Positions 18,755-27,368 of a DNA stretch of 64,000 bases are shown here, in pieces. Position numbers and translations under genes: made by a program. Location of the stretch: assembly GCF_965208895.1 (NCBI RefSeq), contig NZ_OZ242363.1:2294001-2358000 (forward strand). Reading direction: 5' to 3'. Each line of letters starts with the position of its first letter. Position 1 is the stretch's first letter. Below the pieces are notes generated by a model. That model was given only the letters and a program-made list of their open reading frames with translations, was not told the DNA's origin and made no database searches. This DNA comes from Poriferisodalis sp965208895. GTDB taxonomy: Bacteria > Actinomycetota > Acidimicrobiia > Acidimicrobiales > Poriferisodalaceae.

Positions 18755-19723
18755 TCATGACCTATTACGCGGTAGCGCAAGACCACATCGGGGGCAGCTA
18801 CCTCGCCGCGCACGACGAGACGACGTGGCCACGTCGCCCGTTTGCACGCTCATCCCGCGGCGGATTCGACCCGCGCGCTGGTACATAGCAGATCGAGAGA
18901 TCGAGCTGCTCATACCGCGTGCCCCTGGATAGAGAGTCGACATCGCCGCCACAGCTTGTGCCCAGTCCAGCGCGTCCATAGGCCCACTTCCCGACGCGAG
19001 TCGGTGCACAATCGCGGCTGTCAACCAATCCCCGGCACCACCGGCGTCGACAGCCGAGACGCGCGGCGGCGAAACCCGCCGACAGACACCGTTGAGTTCC
19101 AGAGTCGCGCCTTCAGCGCCATCGGTGGTGATCCGAACCTCTCCTTCGGCCGTTGGTGGAAGGCGGTCACCAATTGTCTCGCGGTCTGGACGGCTGATCT
19201 TGACAATTGTCGCCGCCGCACATGCTCGCCGATGCGCTCCTGGACTCGCTTTGGTAGCAGGCTCATAGACGACCTGGCGTCCTCCGGTCCGGTGCGCCTC
19301 AGCCACTGCGGCATTGAAGCGGCATGGTCTGTCGAAGACAAAAACATCGCGCAATCCAGCGCTCAGCACTTCGGAGGCAGCTTCCTCCGGCAGTGGCCGG
19401 TACACCGCTACGCCGCGCCGACATTCCGAGCACCCGTACCTGTAGCGCGGAACGCCGTCACGAGATGAGTGCTCGATGAGTGGTGTCACGGTGTCGGCAT
19501 CGAGCCAGAGACCGTCAACAGCGACGCCAACCGCTCGCAAGTCGGCCACCACGGCCTTGCCCGCCGAATCGTCACCAATTCGAGCAGTGATCTCGGACTC
19601 CCACCCCAAGTAGCAAAGGTTGGCCGCGATGTTCGCGGCGGTTCCACCTGCGGCCCGTCGTACCCCCCACGTGCAGTGCACGACGTCGAGCACCACGTAC
19701 CCACCACACAGAGCTCGCGACAT
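18755..19723 (-). CDS. PfkB-family carbohydrate/nucleoside kinase
   Basis: The product of about 322 residues starts at the ATG at 19723, which shares one base with the stop of the upstream gene (TGATG). GGTAANIAANLCYLG near residue 27 and the anion-hole and catalytic signature DAGGAGDWLTA near residue 220 are diagnostic of PfkB/ribokinase kinases; the catalytic Asp of GAGD is kept. The final third has the ACY-like segment and then an Arg-rich tail. Substrates of this family are sugars or nucleosides. In this operon, next to a phosphoribosyltransferase and a HAD-type phosphatase, a ribosyl or nucleoside-like substrate is plausible but not shown. The last gene of the operon, it ends right beside the IS110 debris, so a later gene could have been lost. 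Confidence 0.8.
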   Translation of the reverse strand: MSRALCGGYVVLDVVHCTWGVRRAAGGTAANIAANLCYLGWESEITARIGDDSAGKAVVADLRAVGVAVDGLWLDADTVTPLIEHSSRDGVPRYRYGCSECRRGVAVYRPLPEEAASEVLSAGLRDVFVFDRPCRFNAAVAEAHRTGGRQVVYEPATKASPGAHRRACAAATIVKISRPDRETIGDRLPPTAEGEVRITTDGAEGATLELNGVCRRVSPPRVSAVDAGGAGDWLTAAIVHRLASGSGPMDALDWAQAVAAMSTLYPGARGMSSSISRSAMYQRAGRIRRGMSVQTGDVATSSRRARRGSCPRCGLALPRNRS

Positions 19724-20814
19724 CACGCGCGGTATGGGCTTCCCTGGAGCCAGATGGCGGTCATGTCTGTTGTCTCCAGTACCCACCGGTCCTCCGGGGC
19801 CTCCGCCAAATGATGACTCCCGCTTGCGGTAACAACCGCTATCGGCTGCTCGATCGACGCAAGACAAGCTCCGATCGACAGCATCTTCGAGGCATGAACC
19901 GACACGATCACCCTCACTTCGCCAAGTGGCGCTAGCAGATCCGAGGACCGCAGATACAGACCAGTTAGCACTCGATAGCAGTCAAAGGGGTTCGCTTCCT
20001 GGACGTAAAGCAGGTTGCGCTTGTCCGTCTCGAACACATCGAACAGCAACACCCGGTGTTCGAGGATGAGGCCGTCAGCCCGCCGTGGATCACGAGCGGG
20101 AAACGGCAGGATTGGGTACACCTCGTCAGGTCCGAGATATTCGTAAATCGCCCTCAGCTCTGCTTCCGAAGATTCACCGAGGACCGGTGCCCAGATCGTG
20201 TTGACATCCGCCGCGTCGATTCCCAACGTGTGGCGGAACCCGACGATGGCGCCTGGCTCGGTCGTCCCTTCTGAGCGGATCATCTGGTCCAACTCAGGAT
20301 TCTCCGCCACCGTTATGAGGAACTCGCCCGCATTGTGCTCGCGGACCTGTGCCTCGATCGCCCCGATGAGCGGGAAGAACCGACGTGTCGGCATCGCTGA
20401 GACGTCGAGCACCACCGCCTCACCCACTTTCAAGATCTCCTCGGCGATCAGGGCCCTCGCCTGCCTCGCCCCGACGGTTAGCGGATCGGCCCCTGTCGGT
20501 TCCGGCGCGAGATACGTAACGAAACCGTGCTCGTCGCCAAGTTCGGCGAGCGCTTTCCGATTGGCGCGTGCAAGCGACGTCGAGGCACCGTGGCCGACGC
20601 CGGGCGGGAGTGCCATGGTGGTGACGCGGAAGTCGATTCCAAGCGTGAGGCATCGACGCACGATGTGCAGTGTGCGCTGATCGAAACCGTCGCCGATCAC
20701 GAGATGCAGCGGCAAACCGGCGCATATCGCCGCTGCGTGCAACATGTCATCCATATCGGTGTTCCGGCCGATTGCGTAGTCGCCCCACAGCGCGCCTGGC
20801 TGAGAGCCGGTCAT
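19723..20814 (-). CDS. Unknown 363-residue protein of the PRTase/PfkB operon
   Basis: I do not recognise this family. Visible features are an N-terminal GRNTDMDDMLHAAA motif, then FDQRTLHIVRRC, and then VVLDVSAMPTRRFFPLI near residues 135-150. In that last motif an Asp-x-Ser-x-Met-Pro follows a beta strand. A second half has LILEHRVLLFDVFETDKRN and VRVIVSVHASKMLS with alternating strands and helices, suggesting a Rossmann-like alpha/beta protein with two similar halves. No signal peptide or membrane helix is seen. It overlaps the ATPase gene as ATGA and the PfkB gene as TGATG, so it is translated in fixed proportion with both. It may act on the product of the neighbouring enzymes or sense it. 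Confidence 0.75.
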   Translation of the reverse strand: MTGSQPGALWGDYAIGRNTDMDDMLHAAAICAGLPLHLVIGDGFDQRTLHIVRRCLTLGIDFRVTTMALPPGVGHGASTSLARANRKALAELGDEHGFVTYLAPEPTGADPLTVGARQARALIAEEILKVGEAVVLDVSAMPTRRFFPLIGAIEAQVREHNAGEFLITVAENPELDQMIRSEGTTEPGAIVGFRHTLGIDAADVNTIWAPVLGESSEAELRAIYEYLGPDEVYPILPFPARDPRRADGLILEHRVLLFDVFETDKRNLLYVQEANPFDCYRVLTGLYLRSSDLLAPLGEVRVIVSVHASKMLSIGACLASIEQPIAVVTASGSHHLAEAPEDRWVLETTDMTAIWLQGSPYRA

Positions 20815-22730
20815 AGGTCGAACAGCGGCGGTTCGGGCGCTGTTGGTTCCGCATCGTCACCGTCGAGGAGCCATCCGGCCACCTCGGTGACCTTCTGTTC
20901 GCGGAAGCTCCCGCGGCTGAGCGGCAGACTTAGGCGTGGGCAGAGCAATCGATTGAGGTACAGCACCATTACCCGCTTCTTCTTCACCGAATAGTCGACA
21001 TCCGCGACCAGGACATTTCGCGCGACCGCAACACCGAGCGCCTCGAAGAGTCTTTCACCGCCTGGAATTCTGTCGCGGGTGCCCGGATTGAGAAGGCGAG
21101 TACGGTCCTCCATCGTTATTGCGATTCCGTTAACGCCAGGGGGATATGGTGCGGTTGGACGCTGTGTCTGCTGCTCAGCGATCCGAGCGATCCGGTTAAC
21201 TAGCCGGATCACGTCGGCGTATCGAGGTAGACGGTCCGGCAGCTCTCTCCACATGCGCTCACTGGCGAAGCGGAGGATCCGGTCTTGCTCCTCGACGGGA
21301 ACGGTCGGCGGCTCGTCCAACGTGATCTTGGCCAGCATGTACTCAAATACCTCGCCGCACACGCGTAAGAACTGCTCAACGTTCTCCGAGGCAACGCGGG
21401 TGATCGTGTCGGCCCCCGCGTAGTACGGCACGTCGTGCTCTCGTGCGAGGAAGAGCCGCGCTGCGCCCTTTACGTCGCTGCCCAACTCCTCCGCTAGCGC
21501 AGGCCCCTCTGCTGGGTCAAAGAGCGTTTGTTGTGGCTTGTTCCTGGAACGCTCCATCAGAATCTCGGCGCCACGCAGCAGAACTGCTGATTCGAGTGCC
21601 GTTTTGCCTGTCGCCTCATCGACCCATCGCGCGTGCAACGTGTTTGAGCCCGCCGCCTCCTTAGCGGAATTTCGGATGGCCTCCAGCTGCGCGTCCTCAA
21701 CAACGACGGGGGAATCGAGGAACTCAAAGAAATCTCGCTGGCTGCGCGTGTACTGGTCGATGTGCCAGCCTGCTCTCAGATTGCCGACTTCCCGAAGGAT
21801 GCGATCAAACCGGCGACCGCCCCCGCGGGCGTTGACCCGAGTTGCCCTTTCAAGTTCCAGCAGCTCGTAGTCACGACCTCGTGTCTCCCCCTGCAGTACT
21901 TCAGACGAGTCAAGCGCCGAGAGGCGCTCGGCGTACCAGCGCGCAACGGTAAGCCTGCGATCCTGCAGGGCTGTCAATACCGCGGCGCGTTGATCCTCTG
22001 CTAACGCGTGGCCGTCATCGAACAGCAGGTGAACTGGCGGCACGGTTTGATTGTCGAAAAGGAGTTCCGCGGACGAGAGAAGTCTCAACGAGTGCAGCTG
22101 CGAATGTCCGCGGGCTGCCCGGTCCCAGTCAACCGGCTTCAGCGAGTCCAATATCTCAACGATTTCTGATTCAATCGCTCGACTTGCCCCCACCAAGGCC
22201 GTGCCGTCAAGGCCGCCGAGCTGATCGGCAGCTACCGCCGCACGCTCATCGCTGTCGTCAAGCTCAAGGTGGAGCCGCCCCACATCGTCGGGGTAACGCC
22301 CCGCGCAGGAGCCGACGGCTGCACGAACCACCGCCGAGACGATGCGCGCATCAAGGAGCCGCAAGAAGAGCCGGTCAGCAATCCCTGGCGGAGCACCCGA
22401 CATCGCAATTGTGCGGTAGTCACGGCTGAGGTTCAGCAGCACTCCAAGATGTGTCGGATTGTCCGCGAGTGCGCCGACGCGATCGAGCTGCTCCGCGAGG
22501 TCGCGCAGATCATCTCTCCGCACGTTGACTTCCCGCAGACTCTCAGCGGTGAAGACCCGCAGCAGAGTTGTCTTGCCTCCGCCCGAAGCCGAGCGGATGA
22601 TAAGAGGGCGGTCCCACAGCGAGTCCGGGAGCAGTTCAAGGACAGCGGCACCAACATGTCGCAGGAAGTCAAAGGTCTCGCGTTCTTGTTCGGAAGCTCG
22701 TGACAGGAACGGGTTGTGGAGTGTCCTCAC
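20811..22730 (-). CDS. P-loop (ORC/AAA-like) ATPase of the PRTase/PfkB operon
   Basis: From the GTG at 22730, which overlaps the PRTase stop as GTGA and has GGAG six bases upstream, the protein is about 639 residues. Walker A is SASGGGKTT at 48-56, followed by LLRVF. A Walker B-like HLLFDDGHAL lies near 230-240. The order of an early P-loop, an acidic strand about 180 residues later and a long helical C-terminal half resembles ORC/Cdc6-type or STAND-like defence ATPases. It ends in a Pro/Glu-rich tail. In a conflict setting such ATPases usually sense or gate the effector. No transmembrane segment is evident. Confidence 0.7.
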   Translation of the reverse strand: MRTLHNPFLSRASEQERETFDFLRHVGAAVLELLPDSLWDRPLIIRSASGGGKTTLLRVFTAESLREVNVRRDDLRDLAEQLDRVGALADNPTHLGVLLNLSRDYRTIAMSGAPPGIADRLFLRLLDARIVSAVVRAAVGSCAGRYPDDVGRLHLELDDSDERAAVAADQLGGLDGTALVGASRAIESEIVEILDSLKPVDWDRAARGHSQLHSLRLLSSAELLFDNQTVPPVHLLFDDGHALAEDQRAAVLTALQDRRLTVARWYAERLSALDSSEVLQGETRGRDYELLELERATRVNARGGGRRFDRILREVGNLRAGWHIDQYTRSQRDFFEFLDSPVVVEDAQLEAIRNSAKEAAGSNTLHARWVDEATGKTALESAVLLRGAEILMERSRNKPQQTLFDPAEGPALAEELGSDVKGAARLFLAREHDVPYYAGADTITRVASENVEQFLRVCGEVFEYMLAKITLDEPPTVPVEEQDRILRFASERMWRELPDRLPRYADVIRLVNRIARIAEQQTQRPTAPYPPGVNGIAITMEDRTRLLNPGTRDRIPGGERLFEALGVAVARNVLVADVDYSVKKKRVMVLYLNRLLCPRLSLPLSRGSFREQKVTEVAGWLLDGDDAEPTAPEPPLFDL

Positions 22731-23908
22731 GGCCGCTCCGCGTTGTGACGATGTCGGCGAGGAAACAGCCCGCGCTGAGACCCACCCATATGCCGGGTGT
22801 CCGCCCAAAGGAGGGAGATCGAATTGTTCGGAGTATTGTGAGACAGTACGACCGGCAGCCTGCCGCCGCCGAAGCCGTGCCGGACATCGCCATCTGCAAC
22901 CTCGATATGGACGCCGAGCTGTTCGAGCAATCGCTCGTCAAAATACTTCTCGCACATCTCGAGCAGAATCGAATCCTCGACACGCAGTGAGCTTGGAAGG
23001 ACCTGTATCGCTTTGAGTTGCCACGACCAACCGACCTGGCCCAACAGTTGTTTGATGTGGTCGAGAGCCGTCTCGCTCGCACAATAGAGAAGTACGCTTA
23101 CGTTCGGCTCTGCAACCACAGCGACATCCGTCAGGCGATCGAGTTGCTCCTTGGCCTTGACTAGACGACCCGCAAACGAACCACCATCTTTCGGCCGCAT
23201 CATCGTGACACCGCTAGCGGAGAAGTCGTCCACAAGCACCACATGCTCGAAGAGCGCCTCTTCGTCGTCAAGTGCTTTCCGAAGGTCGTCTCGCATACGC
23301 TCTGCCGAAGATTCCGCCATTTCTGGCGCGATGTAGAACTGCTCGTTCGAGAACTCGCTCGTCCTGCGCAGCTGGTCAATGTGTGCTCCGTCGCCAAGCC
23401 CGAGGATCAACGTTTGGCGGTGCAGCTTCTTGAATTCGTCCGACGCTTGGATTCTCGTGAGCTGCCACGGCTCACAACCCACCCGTGCGGCCGCTATTCG
23501 GAGCAATGTTGGCCGGATGACATCGGGGTATGCGGTCTCGATGAGGTGGTCAAGCTCGGCAGTTGAGATGAAGACCATCTCGTTGCACACAAACTCGGCC
23601 GCTCGTTGCCGGTCTTCCGTGGACATCTGGCCGAGCCAACCGGTGAGGTTTTCGAGAAACCCCTCTCCTGCCCGGTAGCCACCGTATTCGTCATACTTTA
23701 GGCCTGCCATTGCCTGGTACTCGCCGCCCCGCTGAGCGACGTCGGCCGCTTCCCAATTGAGGACGCGAGCCAAGAGCTTCTCGAGCAGTTGGTCTTTCAC
23801 GAGCGAGGTGGTCGAAAACGCCAACCGGAGGACGTCTTGCTCAGTGCCCGCAGATAGGTCACTAACGCCTCCGGGCCCCGCCGTCCCGAGCGAGACAGGT
23901 TCCAGCAT
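22727..23908 (-). CDS. Phosphoribosyltransferase-like protein
   Basis: Up to 393 residues long. The PRPP-binding loop is HVVLVDDFSASGVTM at about residues 220-234: two Asp residues after a hydrophobic strand, then a small-residue loop ending in Ser/Gly/Thr. This is the type I PRTase signature. A hydrophobic strand with Ser and Cys (VSVLLYCAS) follows. The N-terminal 200 residues are a helical extension not found in housekeeping PRTases. The start is uncertain: the ATG at 23908 overlaps the previous gene by 112 bases, and in-frame TTG or GTG codons near 23820 and 23800 are alternatives. It probably transfers ribose phosphate to, or releases it from, an unknown base or metabolite. Confidence 0.75.
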   Translation of the reverse strand: MLEPVSLGTAGPGGVSDLSAGTEQDVLRLAFSTTSLVKDQLLEKLLARVLNWEAADVAQRGGEYQAMAGLKYDEYGGYRAGEGFLENLTGWLGQMSTEDRQRAAEFVCNEMVFISTAELDHLIETAYPDVIRPTLLRIAAARVGCEPWQLTRIQASDEFKKLHRQTLILGLGDGAHIDQLRRTSEFSNEQFYIAPEMAESSAERMRDDLRKALDDEEALFEHVVLVDDFSASGVTMMRPKDGGSFAGRLVKAKEQLDRLTDVAVVAEPNVSVLLYCASETALDHIKQLLGQVGWSWQLKAIQVLPSSLRVEDSILLEMCEKYFDERLLEQLGVHIEVADGDVRHGFGGGRLPVVLSHNTPNNSISLLWADTRHMGGSQRGLFPRRHRHNAERP

Positions 23909-25647
23909 CGCGTCGCGTCACCGCTGCAACGGTCGACCGTGAGGGACCACCGCCGCGCAGCAAGCATCTCGAAATCGTTCCCACCAACCTCTCCCCGGTC
24001 TCCAATGGCTAGCACCGGCTTGCCGCCGCAATTCTCAAGCCTCTCAACAACTGTCACTTTGGAGGTCGTGGCCGCGACCACATCGACGGAATGGCCCGAT
24101 TGCACGACTTTCAAGTCATTTACTCCTGCGCGGGCCAGAACCTCTCGCACCCAGCGCAAGACGGACGCGATGCCCAAACCGGTCCCTGTCACAGGCCACA
24201 CAGAGACTTGCCAGACCCGTTTCTCAATCTTGACGCTTGTCGCAAATTCGGACTCATGGAGTACGTGGCTGAGTTGATCCAATTCGGTCAAGGCCGGACG
24301 GTCGGTGATCGGGGCAGGGTCGCCAAGGCCAATGACGACGGCTCCGTTGTAGAGCCCCATGGTCACGCTCGGCCAGAGATCTTGGGGCACCAATCCGCGG
24401 AATTCCTCGAGCAATCCGACCCCACGCCCAGTAGCGACGCCGAGGAGACAACCTTCGCCCAAGAGTCGAAGCACTTCGGAGCGCACTTCGGGCAGTGGTC
24501 CGTCAAAGCGATCTTCAGTCCCGCACATCGTGCCGTCATAGTCCAACACCACACCCCCGAATCGCGTTGCGCTGATGTCACGGCGCCATGCCGCATAGCT
24601 CAGCGACACGTCGCCGGCCAGAGAACTGCGGGCGGGAATCTCGGCAGCGACTATTTTGCGATCGACCGCGTCGGCCTCTTCGACCGCAATGTGTCGGCGC
24701 GCTGACTGGCGATAGAGGCGCCTTCCGAACGTCGGGACCTGAGGTCGGGCAGGGTCGACGCCAGCTGCAGTCGCAGTCTCTCCTACCGTCCGCATCGACG
24801 CGCACAGCAAATCCAAGGCGCCAGCGAACCCTTCCCTCGACGTCCATATGCGATGCACCCGCACGCCGCCGGGCAATTCCTTAAGCACCGCTTCTGCCAG
24901 CGACTCTGTCGCAGGACCTGCGAACGAAACGACCGAGGTGGTCTCCAGGTTCCGCGCGAATCCTGTGTGTCTCCCGTGAGCAAAATTGCGATAGTCAGTG
25001 ACCTGCACACTCGCAAGCCCGATCTCGGAGAACCGAGTCTCGAGATCGATCGCCGCTGGGCGTTGGCCCGGACCGTGAAGGACCAAGGCACGATCCGTCT
25101 CAATCGCTGGTGCGGGGAGCTTGAGCCATGGCAGTGTGGGCAGCGCCGTCGCAGGGTCCGCGGCCCGAACAAACAGGGTGGCCATCGCCAACACGCTGTT
25201 TGTCGCGAGGAAACCATCCGGCACGACCGGCTCAATGTGAACCGTATCCGAGAGATGCTTGGTCACGTCAGGTTTGAGCCATGCCGGGTCACGATGCGTT
25301 ACAAGCACTATCGGGTGGCTGTGGCGTTGCCGGGCAGCTGCAAGGCAAAACGAGACGTCGGGATGCGACGCCCGCGACGAAATCACAACAACCGATGCAT
25401 CTCGGACTGGGGCCTCGCTCACCAGAGCCAGAGGCGTCACCGCTGTGGCAAGCCCCCCCCGTGCTGTGCTCTGCACCTCCGCCGCCAACTGGGCGACCGC
25501 GAGGCTTCCGCCGGACGCGACGAAGATCGCTGGGCGACTCCCCATGCACGCTTGCAGTTCGACGAGCTGTGCGACGTCCGCCCGTTGGGCAGACTCGTAC
25601 GAGTCCTCGAGTCGAGCAAGCTCCTCAAGATAAGTTAGTCGTCTCAC
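23797..25647 (-). CDS. Fused SIS-domain and HAD-superfamily protein
   Basis: From a GTG at 25647 the product is about 616 residues. The first half is a double SIS-type sugar-phosphate-binding unit: PAIFVASGGSLAVAQLAAE near residue 38, then ASVVVISSRASHPDVSF and later VVSFAGPATES. The second half is a HAD hydrolase of the Cof or sucrose-phosphatase type: VVLDYDGTMCG near 360 with both catalytic Asp positions, GVATGRG near 410 and a final AIGDRGEVGGNDFEML. It would bind and dephosphorylate a sugar phosphate. It is the first gene of the operon and is divergent from the SIR2 gene across 89 bases. The 5' end could extend further upstream, but the domain starts at this GTG. Confidence 0.7.
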   Translation of the reverse strand: MRRLTYLEELARLEDSYESAQRADVAQLVELQACMGSRPAIFVASGGSLAVAQLAAEVQSTARGGLATAVTPLALVSEAPVRDASVVVISSRASHPDVSFCLAAARQRHSHPIVLVTHRDPAWLKPDVTKHLSDTVHIEPVVPDGFLATNSVLAMATLFVRAADPATALPTLPWLKLPAPAIETDRALVLHGPGQRPAAIDLETRFSEIGLASVQVTDYRNFAHGRHTGFARNLETTSVVSFAGPATESLAEAVLKELPGGVRVHRIWTSREGFAGALDLLCASMRTVGETATAAGVDPARPQVPTFGRRLYRQSARRHIAVEEADAVDRKIVAAEIPARSSLAGDVSLSYAAWRRDISATRFGGVVLDYDGTMCGTEDRFDGPLPEVRSEVLRLLGEGCLLGVATGRGVGLLEEFRGLVPQDLWPSVTMGLYNGAVVIGLGDPAPITDRPALTELDQLSHVLHESEFATSVKIEKRVWQVSVWPVTGTGLGIASVLRWVREVLARAGVNDLKVVQSGHSVDVVAATTSKVTVVERLENCGGKPVLAIGDRGEVGGNDFEMLAARRWSLTVDRCSGDATRCWNLSRSGRRGPEALVTYLRALSKTSSGWRFRPPRS

Positions 25648-25736
25648 GCTATGAGTTTCGCCGTAATTTCGCCGCGACAGGACGATACCACCGAGCCCTT
25701 GCCATACCTGTGTTCGCATCCGTCGCCGGAGCGAAC
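25648..25736. promoter_or_regulatory. Divergent promoter region between the SIS-HAD operon and the SIR2 gene
   Basis: Eighty-nine bases separate the two proposed GTG starts. Both transcription units must be driven from here unless promoters lie inside the genes, which makes shared regulation likely. The plus side has GGAG at 25728-25731 as ribosome-binding site for the SIR2 gene. I could not assign -35 and -10 boxes with confidence. Confidence 0.4.
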
Positions 25737-27368
25737 GTGACTGGCAGCTATTCGGGCCTGCGCCGTTTCTTTGAGCACCAATCAACTCGCGACGCTCTCG
25801 CATTTCTCGCCCGCCAGGAACGAATCGCCCTGGTCGTCGGCGCTGGCGTGTCACGCGAGTCTGGACTTCCCGGGTGGACAGACCTGCTCGAGAATCTGCT
25901 CGGCGAGGTCGCCTTGAGCAGCGAGCCGTTTCGGAACCACGAACCCGGACTCTCAGGCAACGACTTCACGACATCAGTTGCCCGTGCTGCGATCGAGCCA
26001 CATACCGCCAGCTTCAAGCGCCTCGTCATGGCAACCCACGGCCTGCTCGGCGCAGCGTCCATCGTCAAGAGCCATTTCCCTGAGGATGACTACCTTCGAA
26101 GACTGAAGGAGGCGCTGTACCAGCCCGCGAAGGAAAGCCGACTGGATATCACCCCAGGCGCGACGGCGCGCGAGATCGCAGCATTGTGGACTGAACGCGG
26201 GCCTGGCCGTCTGACCGTCATAACTACCAACTACGACCTCCTCATCGAACTCGCTCTCCTTGACGCCGACGTCGCCGCGTCCGAAGTCGAGATCGTGTCA
26301 GGAGCACCTGACCGAGACGAGGCCGACGTCGAGAGGTACCGGGTCATCCATCTCCACGGCGTCATCCCGCATCCCAATCAGCCCACCGCGCTCTCGGTAC
26401 CAAGTGGCGACATCGTGCTCGCTGAGGACGACTATTTCGGCGCGCTGGACAGCGCACCTGCGACGGCGACCCGGCTCTATTGCCAGTCCCTTCTCGAGCG
26501 CGTTTCGAGCCTCTTCGTGGGAACAAGCCTCACCGACCCAAACCTGCTCTCGTACCTGCACGGCACTACTGGTCGGACGAGCAGCGATGTCCGTCATTAC
26601 GTGCTCGGGATCGGACAGGGTGATCAACCACCCGGGGCCAATGCGACGGAACTTGCCCTCGCTGCGAGCCGCAGTGCCGCTGCCGGGCGTCTCAGCCACA
26701 TGGGGGCCGAAAGCCTCGCCGCGGACTTCTTCTGCCAGACCAGCCTGTTTCTTCGCGAACTTCGACGCACTGAGACCGAGGAGGTGCCCCTAGTCGAGGT
26801 ACTCGAACAATGGTTCCGTTTAGCTGTAAGAATCGGTGTCCTTCCTGGTCCCGCCTTCGCCGCGCGCCGGTCCCCCACCCGGCTCGCGTTGTCGGCGGCC
26901 GCTCGAACCATTTCAAAGAACTTCGCCGATACCGGCGCCCTCCGCCAGGTGAACGAGACGCTTTCACTACATCTCTGGGTCCACGATCCGACAACGGACG
27001 AACTGGTTCTCGTTGCTCGCTCGGATCTCGAGTTTCACGACGAAAACATGCTCGAGCGCCACCCGGTCGAGATGCCGTTTCATCGCCTCGTCGTCGAGGC
27101 TGTCTGCAGTGGAGCACCGCTCGAGGCAGACGGCCCGGCCCTCGCTTCGTCGAAGTGGGGCTCGATGCTCGTCGTGCCGATCAACGTCGAACTTCGTGAG
27201 CTGGCCCACTCTGCTGTCCCGGCGGGCGCGATCGTGCTGGCTTCTGACCTCGCCGACGACGCAGGGCTTACCCGGCTCCGCGGTACACCAGCAGAACGGG
27301 CGTACCTGTTGACGACCCTTGCCCAACTAGGAATTCGGCTCCTAACGGGAAGCCGCGAGCCATCGTGA
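25737..27368 (+). CDS. SIR2-domain NADase-like effector with C-terminal GAF-like domain
   Basis: The GTG at 25737 with GGAG upstream gives 543 residues. The SIR2-like fold is clear: ALVVGAGVSRESGLP (31-45), TTNYD with the conserved Asn near 165, HLHG with the catalytic His near 207, and FVGTSLTDPN near 262. Defence SIR2 domains typically cleave NAD to abort infection. Residues about 380-540 look like a GAF domain: LSLHLWVHDPTTDELVLVARSD, later WGSMLVVPINV and AGAIVLASD. This suggests small-molecule control of the effector. It is divergently paired with the SIS-HAD/PRTase/ATPase/PfkB operon, whose product could be the GAF ligand. That link is inference; the SIR2 call is firm. Confidence 0.82.
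   Translation: MTGSYSGLRRFFEHQSTRDALAFLARQERIALVVGAGVSRESGLPGWTDLLENLLGEVALSSEPFRNHEPGLSGNDFTTSVARAAIEPHTASFKRLVMATHGLLGAASIVKSHFPEDDYLRRLKEALYQPAKESRLDITPGATAREIAALWTERGPGRLTVITTNYDLLIELALLDADVAASEVEIVSGAPDRDEADVERYRVIHLHGVIPHPNQPTALSVPSGDIVLAEDDYFGALDSAPATATRLYCQSLLERVSSLFVGTSLTDPNLLSYLHGTTGRTSSDVRHYVLGIGQGDQPPGANATELALAASRSAAAGRLSHMGAESLAADFFCQTSLFLRELRRTETEEVPLVEVLEQWFRLAVRIGVLPGPAFAARRSPTRLALSAAARTISKNFADTGALRQVNETLSLHLWVHDPTTDELVLVARSDLEFHDENMLERHPVEMPFHRLVVEAVCSGAPLEADGPALASSKWGSMLVVPINVELRELAHSAVPAGAIVLASDLADDAGLTRLRGTPAERAYLLTTLAQLGIRLLTGSREPS

Noticed and set aside
25281..25736. Long N-terminal extension of the SIR2 gene
   Set aside because: It overlaps the coding start of the divergent SIS-HAD gene and has no SIR2 similarity. 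The GTG at 25737 has a ribosome-binding site.
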